Origin: Candidatus Fusobacterium pullicola
GTDB lineage: Bacteria > Fusobacteriota > Fusobacteriia > Fusobacteriales > Fusobacteriaceae
Assembly (NCBI GenBank): GCA_018883725.1
Contig: JAHLFN010000026.1
Location: 1 to 35,792 of the forward strand
Direction of reading: 5' to 3'
DNA: 35,792 nt
A program made the position numbers and the translations under genes. How positions within the stretch are numbered: position 1 is the stretch's first letter; each line of letters starts with the position of its first letter. The notes under the pieces were generated by a model, which was given only the letters and a program-made list of their open reading frames with translations, made no database searches and had not been told where the DNA came from. Shown in pieces: positions 26,055-35,200 of this stretch.

Positions 26055-26822
26055 ATGGAAAAATTTGAAAAAGGTTTAGTTTCAATTATAACTCCGATGT
26101 ATAACGGAGAAAAATTTGTAGCTAAAACTATAGAATCAGTTTTAAATCAAGATTATAGTAACTGGGAAATGATAATAATAGATGATGGCTCAAAAGACAA
26201 TAGTCCAGTTATAGTAGAAGAATATACTAAAAAAGATAAAAGAATACAGTTAGTAAGACAAAAAAATGCTGGTTCTGGAGCAGCAAGAAATAATGGAATA
26301 AGAAGAGCAAAAGGTCAATATATTTGTTTACTTGATGCTGATGATACTTGGGAAAGTAATTTTTTAGAAGAACAAATAGCTTTAATAAAGGAAAAAGATG
26401 CGACTTTAGTTTTTTCATCACATAATAGAATTGATGAAAACGATAATATATGTTTAAAACCATTTATAGTGCCAGAAAAAATAGATTACAATTCACTTTT
26501 AAAAACATGTTCAATATCATGTTTAACAGCTATGTATGATGTAAGTAAGTTTGGAAAATTTTATTTAAGAGAAGATTTTAAAAGTTTGAGGGATGATTAT
26601 ATTTTATGGTTAGAAATAATAAAAAAATGTAAAGTTGCATATGGAAATAAAAAGATATTAGCAAACTATAGAGTAATGCAATCTTCAACAAGTGGAAATA
26701 AGAAAAAAGTTATAAAACCTCAATTTTTAGTATATAGAAAAGTTGAGAACTTAGGATTAATAAAAAGTTGTTACTATTTAATGTGGTGGGCTTATTATGG
26801 AATAAAGAAATATAAGGTATAA
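26055..26822 (+). CDS. glycosyltransferase family 2
   Basis: A 255-residue GT-A inverting glycosyltransferase: VSIITPMYNGEKFVAKTIESVLNQDYSNWEMIIIDDGSKDNS (residues 9-50) is the nucleotide-sugar fold, followed by NAGSGAARNNGIRRAKGQYICLLDADDTW with the metal-binding DxD-type motif. The short C-terminal part resembles enzymes that add a sugar early in O-antigen or capsule assembly. It starts 3 nt after the preceding gene and is followed after 10 nt by glf, clearly one operon. Confidence 0.93.
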   Translation: MEKFEKGLVSIITPMYNGEKFVAKTIESVLNQDYSNWEMIIIDDGSKDNSPVIVEEYTKKDKRIQLVRQKNAGSGAARNNGIRRAKGQYICLLDADDTWESNFLEEQIALIKEKDATLVFSSHNRIDENDNICLKPFIVPEKIDYNSLLKTCSISCLTAMYDVSKFGKFYLREDFKSLRDDYILWLEIIKKCKVAYGNKKILANYRVMQSSTSGNKKKVIKPQFLVYRKVENLGLIKSCYYLMWWAYYGIKKYKV

Positions 26823-26832
26823 GGAGAATAAA

Positions 26833-27930
26833 GTGAAAAAATATGACTATTTAATAGTAGGAGCAGGGCTATATGGCTCAATATTTGCCTATGAGATGAA
26901 TAAAAAAGGTAAAAAATGTTTAGTGATAGATAAAAGAAACCATATAGGTGGAAACATCTATACAGAAGAGAGTGAAGGAATAAACGTACATAAATATGGA
27001 GCACATATATTTCATACAAGTAATAAAGAGGTGTGGGAGTATATAAATCAATTTTGTGAATTTAATAATTATATAAACTCTCCGATAGCTAATTATAAGG
27101 GAGAAATATATAATCTTCCATTTAATATGAATACTTTTAATAAATTATGGGGAGTAAGAACTCCTAAGGAAGCTCAAGAGAAGATAGAGGAGCAAAAGAA
27201 AGAATTTGGAATAGTAGAACCTAAAAACTTAGAAGAGCAAGCAATCTCTTTAATAGGTAAGGACATTTATGAAAAGTTGATAAAAGGTTATACTGAGAAG
27301 CAATGGGGAAGAGATGCTAAGGAATTACCAAGCTTTATAATAAAAAGATTACCAGTAAGATTTACTTATGATAATAACTATTTTAATGATAGATATCAAG
27401 GAATACCTATTGGTGGATATACTAAGATAATAGAAAAAATGCTAGAAGGAATAGAAGTAAGATTAAGCTCTAACTTTTTTGATAAAAGAGAAGAATATGA
27501 AAATATAGCGAATAAGATAGTTTTTACAGGAATGATAGATGAGTATTATAATTATTGTTTTGGAAAACTAGAGTACCGTTCTTTGAAATTTGAAACAGAA
27601 GTACTAAATGAAGAGAATTATCAAGGAAATGCAGTAGTAAATTATACTGAAAGAGAAATACCATATACAAGAATAATAGAGCACAAGCATTTTGAATATG
27701 GACAACAAGAAAAAACAGTAATAACAAGAGAGTATCCAAGTGAATGGAAAAAGGGAGATGAACCTTATTATCCAGTAAATAATGAGAGAAATAATGAGTT
27801 ATATTTAAAATATAAGGAGTTAGCGGATAAAGAGAAAAAAGTAATATTTGGTGGAAGACTTGGAGAGTATAAGTATTACGATATGGATAAAGTTATAGAA
27901 AAGGTGTTGAAGGCATGGAAAAACCAATAA
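26833..27930 (+). CDS. glf: UDP-galactopyranose mutase
   Basis: A 365-residue flavoenzyme that interconverts UDP-galactopyranose and UDP-galactofuranose, so the polysaccharide probably contains galactofuranose. The N-terminal FAD-binding Rossmann motif is YLIVGAGLYGSIFAYEMNKKGKKCLVIDKRNHIGGNIY. KYGAHIFHTSNKEVWEYI, YTEKQWGRDAKELP, YQGIPIGGYTKIIEKML and GGRLGEYKYYDMDKVIEKVL are conserved family blocks. The GTG start at 26833 follows AAGGAG. The next gene overlaps by 16 nt. The gene is less AT-rich than those that follow. Confidence 0.97.
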   Translation: MKKYDYLIVGAGLYGSIFAYEMNKKGKKCLVIDKRNHIGGNIYTEESEGINVHKYGAHIFHTSNKEVWEYINQFCEFNNYINSPIANYKGEIYNLPFNMNTFNKLWGVRTPKEAQEKIEEQKKEFGIVEPKNLEEQAISLIGKDIYEKLIKGYTEKQWGRDAKELPSFIIKRLPVRFTYDNNYFNDRYQGIPIGGYTKIIEKMLEGIEVRLSSNFFDKREEYENIANKIVFTGMIDEYYNYCFGKLEYRSLKFETEVLNEENYQGNAVVNYTEREIPYTRIIEHKHFEYGQQEKTVITREYPSEWKKGDEPYYPVNNERNNELYLKYKELADKEKKVIFGGRLGEYKYYDMDKVIEKVLKAWKNQ

Positions 27931-29051
27931 GAGTTTTACAAATAGGAGATTGGGAATTTGGGAAAAATGGAATTGCCACAATAGCATACAATTTATTTCG
28001 AAATATGAATGATGAAAATATTATTTTTGATTTTTTAATACAGAATGAAATAGAAGATGATATTTATAAAAAAGGAATAGAAAATAAACAAGGAAAAATT
28101 TATGAACTGAAGATAAAAACTAAAGGTATTAGAAAAAAAGTTGATATTTTTATAAAAATGATAAATTTTTTTAGAAAAAATAAATTTGAAATTGTTCATA
28201 TACATGAATCAACAGCTCATATGATGTTATTTTATGGAATTATAACAAAGATATGTGGAGTAAAAACTATAATTCTACACTCTCATAGTTCTGGTTTTGA
28301 TTCAAACTATAGAATGTTAAAAAGTATGCTACATAATTTTGCAAAACAATGTATTCCATTAATAACTAAAAATTATATAGCTTGTTCTCAAATCGCTGCA
28401 AAATGGGTTTATAAGGAAAAATATTTACCTATTGTAAAGATTATCCACAATGGTATAGAAATGGATAAATTTAAATTTAATATGAAAATAAGAAATAAAG
28501 TAAGAAAGAAATTTCAAATAGAAAATAATTTTATTATAGGACATGTTGGTAGATTTTCTTATCAAAAAAATCATGAATTTTTATTAGAACTTTTTATAAA
28601 AATAAAGAAAGAAAAAATTGAAAGCAAACTATTATTGGTAGGTGATGGTCTATTAAGATCAAAAATAGAAAATAAAGCAAAAAAAAATGGAATTCTAGAG
28701 GACATTATTTTCGTCAATAAAACAAATTCAATTGAACAATATTATCAAGCAATGGATATATTTTTATTACCTTCTAATTTTGAAGGGTTAGCAATTGTTG
28801 GAATAGAAGCACAAGTTGCTGGGTTAAGTTGTTTATTTTCAAATAATATTCCTAAAGAAATTGAAATAACTGAATTATGCCAATTTTTAGAATTAGATAC
28901 AGCAATATGGGAGCATGAAGTTGTAAATAATCATATAAATTTACATAAAAGAAAAAATTATAAAATAAAGAAAGAATATTTTCAATATAAAATAGAAAAT
29001 AGTGCTAGAAATTTAGAAAGTTATTATATGAATTTAGGAGAAATAAAATGA
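27915..29051 (+). CDS. glycosyltransferase family 4 (EpsF-like)
   Basis: A 378-residue GT-B retaining glycosyltransferase. The N-terminal acceptor domain opens VLQIGDWEFGKNGIATIAYNLFRNM and contains VHIHESTAHMMLFYGIITKICGVKTIILHSHSSG. The C-terminal donor domain has IGHVGRFSYQKNHEFLLELF, KLLLVGDG and LPSNFEGLAIVGIEAQVAGL, the EX7E-type nucleotide-sugar site. It resembles EpsF-type enzymes; the sugar is unknown. From this gene onward the DNA becomes distinctly more AT-rich (long A runs, AAA/ATT codons). It overlaps glf and the next gene (ATGA). Confidence 0.92.
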   Translation: MEKPIRVLQIGDWEFGKNGIATIAYNLFRNMNDENIIFDFLIQNEIEDDIYKKGIENKQGKIYELKIKTKGIRKKVDIFIKMINFFRKNKFEIVHIHESTAHMMLFYGIITKICGVKTIILHSHSSGFDSNYRMLKSMLHNFAKQCIPLITKNYIACSQIAAKWVYKEKYLPIVKIIHNGIEMDKFKFNMKIRNKVRKKFQIENNFIIGHVGRFSYQKNHEFLLELFIKIKKEKIESKLLLVGDGLLRSKIENKAKKNGILEDIIFVNKTNSIEQYYQAMDIFLLPSNFEGLAIVGIEAQVAGLSCLFSNNIPKEIEITELCQFLELDTAIWEHEVVNNHINLHKRKNYKIKKEYFQYKIENSARNLESYYMNLGEIK

Positions 29052-30133
29052 AGATTTTACATATAACAAATGGAATTGGAGTAGGAGGAATTGCAAGCTT
29101 TATTGAAGAGTTACTGTATCAATTGTCATTAGATAGGAATAATGAAATAACTTTACTTTGTTTAGAAGAAAATAAGGAGGGATATAGAGAAAAAAAGTTA
29201 GAGAAAGTAAATGTAATTTTTTTGAATCAAAAAAGTAATTTTTCTTTTAAAAATATATTTAAGATTAGGAAATTAATAAAAGAAAATGATATTATTCATG
29301 CACATTTATTTCCAGCACAACATATTACAGTTTTAGCAAATCTATTTATAAATAAACCGATTGTTGTAACAGAACATTCGACCAGTAATAATAGAAGAAA
29401 ATATTTAATCTTTAAAATAATCGAAAAATATTTTATTTATCAAAAATATTTAAAAATAGTCTGTGTTTCTCAAGATGTAAAAAATAGTTTAAATAATTGG
29501 ATAGGAAATTTTAAAAATCTATTGGTAATTGAAAATGGAATAAATATATCAGAGTATAATTATGGAAAAAATATTCGTCAACAGATATTTCCAGATATAA
29601 AAGAGAATGATAAATTAATTTGTATGATAGCAAGATTTATATACCCTAAAGATCATAAAACGGTAGTAAAAGCGATGGAGAAACTTCCAGATTATATAAA
29701 ATGTGTATTTGTAGGTATAGGTGATGGAAAAGAAGAGATAGAAAAATATGTAAAATATAAAAAAATGGAAAATCGTATTTACTTTTGTGGATATAGAAGT
29801 GATATAAATAATGTATTGAAATCATGTGATTTAAGCGTATTATCTAGTAAATATGAAGGCTTATCAACGGTAGTAATAGAATCTATTATTGCAAATACTC
29901 CTATAATTGGAAGTAATGTTGTTGGAATAAACGGAATATTAAAGGATAAGAACTTTTTATTTAAATTTGGTGATTATCTAGAATTAAAAGAAAAAATTTT
30001 ACAAATTTTAACAGACATAGAAATACAAAATGAGTTTAAGAAAGAAAGAAAAAAATTAATAGGAAGGTTCAGATCTGAAAATATGGTAAAAAAATACCAA
30101 GACTTATATGAGAAAATATATAGAAAAAATTAA
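29048..30133 (+). CDS. glycosyltransferase family 4
   Basis: A 361-residue GT-B enzyme. The N-terminus MKILHITNGIGVGGIASFIEELLYQL is the usual first strand and glycine loop. IIHAHLFPAQHITVLANLF and VVTEHSTSNNR follow, and the donor half shows MIARFIYPKDHKTVVKAMEKL, CVFVGIGDGKEEIEKYV and SSKYEGLSTVVIESIIANTPIIGSNVVGINGI. The start ATG overlaps the previous stop. Acceptor and donor are unknown. A 74-nt gap follows before the polymerase gene. Confidence 0.92.
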   Translation: MKILHITNGIGVGGIASFIEELLYQLSLDRNNEITLLCLEENKEGYREKKLEKVNVIFLNQKSNFSFKNIFKIRKLIKENDIIHAHLFPAQHITVLANLFINKPIVVTEHSTSNNRRKYLIFKIIEKYFIYQKYLKIVCVSQDVKNSLNNWIGNFKNLLVIENGINISEYNYGKNIRQQIFPDIKENDKLICMIARFIYPKDHKTVVKAMEKLPDYIKCVFVGIGDGKEEIEKYVKYKKMENRIYFCGYRSDINNVLKSCDLSVLSSKYEGLSTVVIESIIANTPIIGSNVVGINGILKDKNFLFKFGDYLELKEKILQILTDIEIQNEFKKERKKLIGRFRSENMVKKYQDLYEKIYRKN

Positions 30134-30160
30134 AAAATTTTATTAGGCATATTAGTTGCT

Positions 30161-30173
30161 TATAATGGTACAA
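30161..30173 (+). promoter_or_regulatory. possible internal promoter before the polymerase gene
   Basis: TATAAT (30161-30166) and the overlapping extended element TGG-TACAAT (30165-30173) lie in the gap before the Wzy-like gene. No good -35 is visible, and the region is AT-rich enough to give such matches by chance. Confidence 0.3.
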
Positions 30174-30207
30174 TAAAAATCTGAATTTAAATCAAAGGAG
30201 TAGAGAG

Positions 30208-31389
30208 ATGTTAATTTTATGTATTATTTTTTATGTGGCATTATTTAGAAATATAAATTTCACTAATAATAACCAATTTATAATCTGTGTTTTTACTACT
30301 CCCCTGTTTATTATTTATTTAATATTAAATAATAAAATTTTAAACTTTTTAAAAAGTTATATAAAATTTTTGTGGATATTGATATTTTTTATTACTATTC
30401 ATTTTATAAGTAAAATTATAAATTTAGATAAGAAAATTTTTTCAGGGGTATACTTAAATATTCCAATAAAATTAGCAATAGATTTAATAAGTGCTAGTGT
30501 AATTGTTGATTTATTAATAAAAAAAAGAAAAAAAATTACTAGTTTGTTCAAGATTTATATTTACTGTATTTTTATAGATTTAACATTAGGACTATTGAGA
30601 GTATTTTTTCCAACTTTGAATACAATATTATTAAGTTTAAATAAAATAGATCACATAACTCAAGAAAGAATAGAAGGATTATCTAGACTAATTCCTTTTG
30701 GAAATAGATATTTTGGAACTGGTCTAAATTCAGGAATAGCTTTAATTTTAATAATATATATAATAAATAAAAAAAATAAAATATACTACTGGATAGTATA
30801 CTTTTATATCTTTATTTTAGCTTTTTTAAGCTCAAGAACGGTATTGGTAGCTGGAGTTATAAGTATTGTATATTATATTTATATAAATAGATTTAGAATA
30901 TATAAAATATATAAAGGAATAATAGTTGCACTACTTTCATTTATTATTTTACTAAAGTCAATAAATAAAAAAATTTATAATTGGGCTTTTGAATTATTTA
31001 TTAAACGAGGCGAAACTGATTCAACAAATGTTTTAAAAAATATGTGGAATATTATACCGGAGGATATAAAAACATGGATAATAGGAGATGGAAAATGGAT
31101 GGAAGGAAAAAAATACTATATGAATACAGATGTTGGTTATTTAAGACTAGTTTGGTATGTTGGAATTATTGGACTCTTTATCTATTTTTATTATTTATTT
31201 TTTATTTATAAAAATTTGGTGAAAGATTCTTCAAAAGAAATAAAAACGCTAATAGGGTTTATATTTATTTTTTTGCTTGTAGTTAATATCAAAGGTTATG
31301 CTGAACCATTTTATTTATTATTTTGTTTATATATTTTAAAGATGCGGTTAAAATTAAATGAATCAAAACTCAAAAATATGCAAAAATAA
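30208..31389 (+). CDS. Wzy-like O-antigen/capsule polymerase
   Basis: A 393-residue membrane protein with about ten hydrophobic segments. A large loop at about 130-180 contains GLSRLIPFGNRYFGTGLNSG, and a second loop follows at about 265-310. The topology and poor sequence conservation are those of Wzy polymerases, and the SSRTVLVAGVISIVYYIYINR segment resembles the 'TGSR' region of the O-antigen polymerase/ligase superfamily. It is the only polymerase candidate in a locus that also has a Wzx flippase. AAAGGAG precedes ATG. Very AT-rich. Confidence 0.75.
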   Translation: MLILCIIFYVALFRNINFTNNNQFIICVFTTPLFIIYLILNNKILNFLKSYIKFLWILIFFITIHFISKIINLDKKIFSGVYLNIPIKLAIDLISASVIVDLLIKKRKKITSLFKIYIYCIFIDLTLGLLRVFFPTLNTILLSLNKIDHITQERIEGLSRLIPFGNRYFGTGLNSGIALILIIYIINKKNKIYYWIVYFYIFILAFLSSRTVLVAGVISIVYYIYINRFRIYKIYKGIIVALLSFIILLKSINKKIYNWAFELFIKRGETDSTNVLKNMWNIIPEDIKTWIIGDGKWMEGKKYYMNTDVGYLRLVWYVGIIGLFIYFYYLFFIYKNLVKDSSKEIKTLIGFIFIFLLVVNIKGYAEPFYLLFCLYILKMRLKLNESKLKNMQK

Positions 31390-31447
31390 TTTTATAAGAT
31401 TATAAATAGAATTAATAAAAATCTGATTTTAATGAAAGGATAATAAT

Positions 31448-32464
31448 GTGATTAAAATAAGTGTAATTGTACCTGTATATAATACAGAAAAATATTTAGA
31501 AAAATGTTTAAATAGTATAATGAATCAATCGTTTAAAGATATAGAAATAATTATTATAAATGATTGTTCTACAGATAACTCTTTGAAAGTGATAAAAAAA
31601 TTTTTATCACTTGATCAAAGAATTATTTTAATCGATAAGGAAAAAAATGAAGGATTATCTGCTGCTAGAAATTCTGGAATTGAGAAGGCAAAAGGTGAAT
31701 ATATTTTACATATTGATGGTGATGATTGGATAGAAAAAAGATATATTGAAGATATATATATGTGTGCGAAAAAGAATCGAGCAGATATAGTTATTACAGA
31801 TTTTTATGAGGATTTTGAAAATAAAAAAGTTATCTATATTCATGAAAAGATTGAAAATAAAAATAATGAAGTAGATAAAGAAGAAGCACTAAAAAATATT
31901 TTTTTAATGGAAGCTTGTAATGCTGTTTGGAATAAATTAATAAAAAGGGAAGTTTATAAAAAAAATAAAATAAATCATCCAGAAGAGATCATGTTAGGAG
32001 AAGATTTGGCAGTTATTCCTAAATTATTATATTTTTCTAAAAAAATAATAAAAATAAATAAAGCATACTATCATTATATTCAAAATCCTTTGAGTATAAC
32101 AAAACAGTATAATTCCCAAAAAATATTTGAAATTTATAAAAGCTTGAAAATAAATCAAAATTTTTTTGAAAATAAAGAGATAAAATTACCAATAAATTTA
32201 TTAAAAGTAAATCATCTTAGTATTTGGTTATTTAATGTAAAATATGATTTAAAAAATAAAGAATATATTGATATCTTAGAAGACTATATTAAATTAATAA
32301 AAAAATTAAGTATAAAAGATTTAAAAAGTATAAAAAATAAAAAAATAAAAATAATAGTTATTATTTTGAAAGCTCTAAATAACAAAATAGTTTTTATATT
32401 ATTATGGAAAATAAATTTATTAAAAAAATATTGTGATACATTTTATAAAAAATTACTATATTAA
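31448..32464 (+). CDS. glycosyltransferase family 2
   Basis: A 338-residue GT-A enzyme: IKISVIVPVYNTEKYLEKCLNSIMNQSFKDIEIIIINDCSTDNS opens the fold, followed by NEGLSAARNSGIEKAKGEYILHIDGDDWIEKRYIE, where DGDD supplies the metal-binding acidic residues. The C-terminal half is basic and hydrophobic, suggesting membrane association. The start is GTG at 31448, since the ATG two bases earlier runs straight into a stop. AAAGGA lies 7 nt upstream. The codon composition is among the most AT-rich in the window. Confidence 0.92.
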   Translation: MIKISVIVPVYNTEKYLEKCLNSIMNQSFKDIEIIIINDCSTDNSLKVIKKFLSLDQRIILIDKEKNEGLSAARNSGIEKAKGEYILHIDGDDWIEKRYIEDIYMCAKKNRADIVITDFYEDFENKKVIYIHEKIENKNNEVDKEEALKNIFLMEACNAVWNKLIKREVYKKNKINHPEEIMLGEDLAVIPKLLYFSKKIIKINKAYYHYIQNPLSITKQYNSQKIFEIYKSLKINQNFFENKEIKLPINLLKVNHLSIWLFNVKYDLKNKEYIDILEDYIKLIKKLSIKDLKSIKNKKIKIIVIILKALNNKIVFILLWKINLLKKYCDTFYKKLLY

Positions 32465-32700
32465 GATGTAGTATTGATAATATTGAAAAATAATTTTAAA
32501 CCTATGGAAGAGAAGGATAGCTATAAAGTTTTAGCAGTAAATTTTTATGAATATTATAAAAATAAAAATTTTACTTAATCATAAATATTTATGAAAAAGA
32601 ATGACAATAGATAGGTAAAATAATTTAATAAAATATGATAAAATTATATGGAGGGTAGAATAGATAAATATTTTTATATATTTATCTTATAAAGTTAATT
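32465..32700 (+). other. intergenic stretch with a short orphan frame and hairpin leader
   Basis: A 236-nt gap, unusual inside this tightly packed locus. A frame at 32502-32579 (MEEKDSYKVLAVNFYEYYKNKNFT, open back to 32466) looks like the end of a lost gene, but I cannot name it. An extended -10-like TGA-TAAAAT (32637-32644) could restart transcription. A strong GGAGGG (32650-32655) is followed by a 10-bp AT hairpin (32662-32671 with 32678-32687) before the next ATG, leaving that gene without a close ribosome site. Confidence 0.45.
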
Positions 32701-33771
32701 ATGGAAATTATAAAAAAAATTATAAAAAAAATTACAAATATTACTATAGATTTATTATTGAGTATAGCTGAAAAAATAGAAATAAAAAAATTTTTAAGTA
32801 TATATAGTAAAGAAGAAAAAATATTATATTTATTAACACCAAATTATTCGAATTTAGGAGATGAAGCTATAATTATTGGGATTGAACAAATTTTGAAAGA
32901 AAAGTTTAGTGACAAATTAATTTTAGAATTCTCATTAGAAAAATATAGAAGAAATAAAAAGATAATTGAAAAATTAGCAAATAAAAATGATATTATAATA
33001 ATACATGGTGGAGGAAATTTTGGAAATTTATATTTAGAAGCTGAAGAGTTGAGAAGAGATATAGTAAAAAGATTTTTTGATAACAAGATAATTGTTATGC
33101 CTCAAAGTATATCATTTACAAATGATATATTTGGTAGAAGAGAAATAAAAAATAGCCAAAATATATATATGAGACATAATAATTTTAATATAATAGCTAG
33201 GGATGAAAAAAGTTATGAGTATGGAAAAAAATATTTTTCAAATAATAAGATGTATTTAGCTCCAGATAGTGTATTATATTTAGAAGATTTTTTTAGTTGT
33301 TTTAAAAGTAATCAAAATAGAGAAGGGATAATTTTAACTTTGAGAAATGATAAAGAAAAAATACTAGATGATAATATTATAAAGAAATTAGTTACTTATT
33401 TCTCTGAAAAAAATATAAAATATTTAAAAACAGATACAGTAATAAGTTACCCAATGAATAGAGAAACTAGAGAGTATGAAGTAAAAAATATGTTAAGAAA
33501 GATTTCATCAGCTAAATTAAATATAACTGATAGATTCCATGGTGTAATTTTTTCTGTAATTACCAATACTCCAGTAATTGTTTTTAAATCATTAGACCAC
33601 AAAATAGAAGAGGGAGTAAAATGGTTTAAACATTTAGATTGGGTTCATTATGTTACAACAGTAGAAGAGGCAGAAAAGTTGATAGATAAGTACATGAATT
33701 CTGAATATAAAGTAGAAAAAGAAAATTATGAGTTAAAAGAGAAATTAAAAGAAGTATTTTTTAATATTTAA
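32701..33771 (+). CDS. polysaccharide pyruvyl transferase
   Basis: A 356-residue CsaB/WcaK-type enzyme that adds a ketal pyruvate from phosphoenolpyruvate to a sugar, giving negative charge to the polymer. Signatures are LLTPNYSNLGDEAIIIGIEQIL (about 42-63), DIIIIHGGGNFGNLYLEAEELRRDIV, VMPQSI, NIIARDEKSYEYGKKYF, LAPDSVLYL and the C-terminal ITDRFHGVIFSVITNTPVIVF with the conserved RFH. The first 35 residues are a basic amphipathic helix. ATG 32701 is the first possible start after a stop at 32665, but no Shine-Dalgarno is close to it. Confidence 0.92.
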   Translation: MEIIKKIIKKITNITIDLLLSIAEKIEIKKFLSIYSKEEKILYLLTPNYSNLGDEAIIIGIEQILKEKFSDKLILEFSLEKYRRNKKIIEKLANKNDIIIIHGGGNFGNLYLEAEELRRDIVKRFFDNKIIVMPQSISFTNDIFGRREIKNSQNIYMRHNNFNIIARDEKSYEYGKKYFSNNKMYLAPDSVLYLEDFFSCFKSNQNREGIILTLRNDKEKILDDNIIKKLVTYFSEKNIKYLKTDTVISYPMNRETREYEVKNMLRKISSAKLNITDRFHGVIFSVITNTPVIVFKSLDHKIEEGVKWFKHLDWVHYVTTVEEAEKLIDKYMNSEYKVEKENYELKEKLKEVFFNI

Positions 33772-33787
33772 GACTTTTGGAGAATAA

Positions 33788-35197
33788 ATGAATAAATATA
33801 AAAAATTAGGGTATAATACATTATTTATATTAATAGGAAATATTGGCTCAAAGCTAGTAAGTTTTTTATTATTGCCATTTTATACAGCTTATTTATCTCC
33901 GGAACTTTATGGAGAATTAAATATGATAACAATGACAATAACATTTTTAACTCCATTATTGACTTTACAGTTTGCGACTACTGTTTTTAGATTTGCTAAT
34001 CATCAATCAGAAGAGAAACAAAATGTGATACTGTTTATAGCATTAGTAACTGTGATACCTCTAATATTAGTAGTAAGTTTATTTGCAAAGAATATTATAG
34101 AATATTTTAAAATAGATTATATAACTAAATATTATAAATATATTTTGATAATTTTTATATTCTCTTATTTAAATAGTGTATTGAAAGAAAAAATAAGAAC
34201 TAATTCAATGGTAAAATTATATTCGGTTATAGGGATAATAGAAACGTTTATAACAATTACCTTAAATATATATTTAGTTCCTAAGTTTTTAGTTTTGGGA
34301 ATGATAATATCTATGACTTATTCAACAATTATAATTTCTATAATATTAGCTTATTTTTCAAACTTAAATAAAGTTTTAAAATTTAAATATTGGAATACAG
34401 ATATTTTTAAAGAAATGTTAAAATATTCGTTTCCTTTAATTCCAAATGCAATTATATGGAGTATATTGGCCTTAGCAGATAGAATATTTTTAAAATATTA
34501 TTATGGATTAGAAGAAGTAGGTTTATATTCGGTAGCAAGTAAGATTCCTATGATATTAACAGTAATTTTTAATATTTTTTATAATTCTTTACAAATTTCT
34601 ATGTTAGATGAGTATAAAAAAGAGGGATTTGATAAATTTTTTTACAATATTTTTTATAATATTAGTTTAATTCAAATGTTTGGTGCAATAATAATAATAA
34701 TTTTAATAAAACCAGTTATTGGATTTATAGTAGCAGATACTTATATTGAAGTATGGAAATATATACCATTATTTTTATTAACTATCTTATTTAATAATTA
34801 TTCAGCAATATTGGGAATAAAGTATTTATTAAAAAAAGATACAAAACAATTATTAAAAAGTTCATTTGTGGCGAGTATAGTGAATATAGGTTTCAACTAT
34901 TTATTAGTTCCAAAATTTGGAATTTTGGGAGCGATAATGGCTACAGTAATAGCATATGTAGCGTTATTTTATATGAGAAAAAAAGATACAGAAGATATGA
35001 TAAATATTGAAATTTCTTTCTATTTAGGAAATATAATTATCTTATTATTAAGTTTATTACCTACAGTTAAAAATTTAGAAAATTATAGGATATATTTAAG
35101 TTTTATTTTAATATTTTTATTTATAATAATACAAAAAAAATATTTATTATCCCTATACAATTTTATTTTAAAAAAGTTTGATAAAAGGAAAGTATAA
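33788..35197 (+). CDS. Wzx-type oligosaccharide flippase
   Basis: A 469-residue MOP-superfamily membrane protein with about 12-14 helices. It begins YKKLGYNTLFILIGNIGSKLVSFLLLPFYTAYLSPELYGELNMITM, the typical first two helices of PST-type exporters. The mid-protein LKYSFPLIPNAIIWSILALADRIFLKYYYGLEEVGLYSVASKIP is a hallmark region. It would move the undecaprenyl-linked repeat unit across the inner membrane for the Wzy-like polymerase. A TGGAG lies before ATG. galU fragments start 3 nt after its stop. Confidence 0.93.
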   Translation: MNKYKKLGYNTLFILIGNIGSKLVSFLLLPFYTAYLSPELYGELNMITMTITFLTPLLTLQFATTVFRFANHQSEEKQNVILFIALVTVIPLILVVSLFAKNIIEYFKIDYITKYYKYILIIFIFSYLNSVLKEKIRTNSMVKLYSVIGIIETFITITLNIYLVPKFLVLGMIISMTYSTIIISIILAYFSNLNKVLKFKYWNTDIFKEMLKYSFPLIPNAIIWSILALADRIFLKYYYGLEEVGLYSVASKIPMILTVIFNIFYNSLQISMLDEYKKEGFDKFFYNIFYNISLIQMFGAIIIIILIKPVIGFIVADTYIEVWKYIPLFLLTILFNNYSAILGIKYLLKKDTKQLLKSSFVASIVNIGFNYLLVPKFGILGAIMATVIAYVALFYMRKKDTEDMINIEISFYLGNIIILLLSLLPTVKNLENYRIYLSFILIFLFIIIQKKYLLSLYNFILKKFDKRKV

Positions 35198-35200
35198 TTT

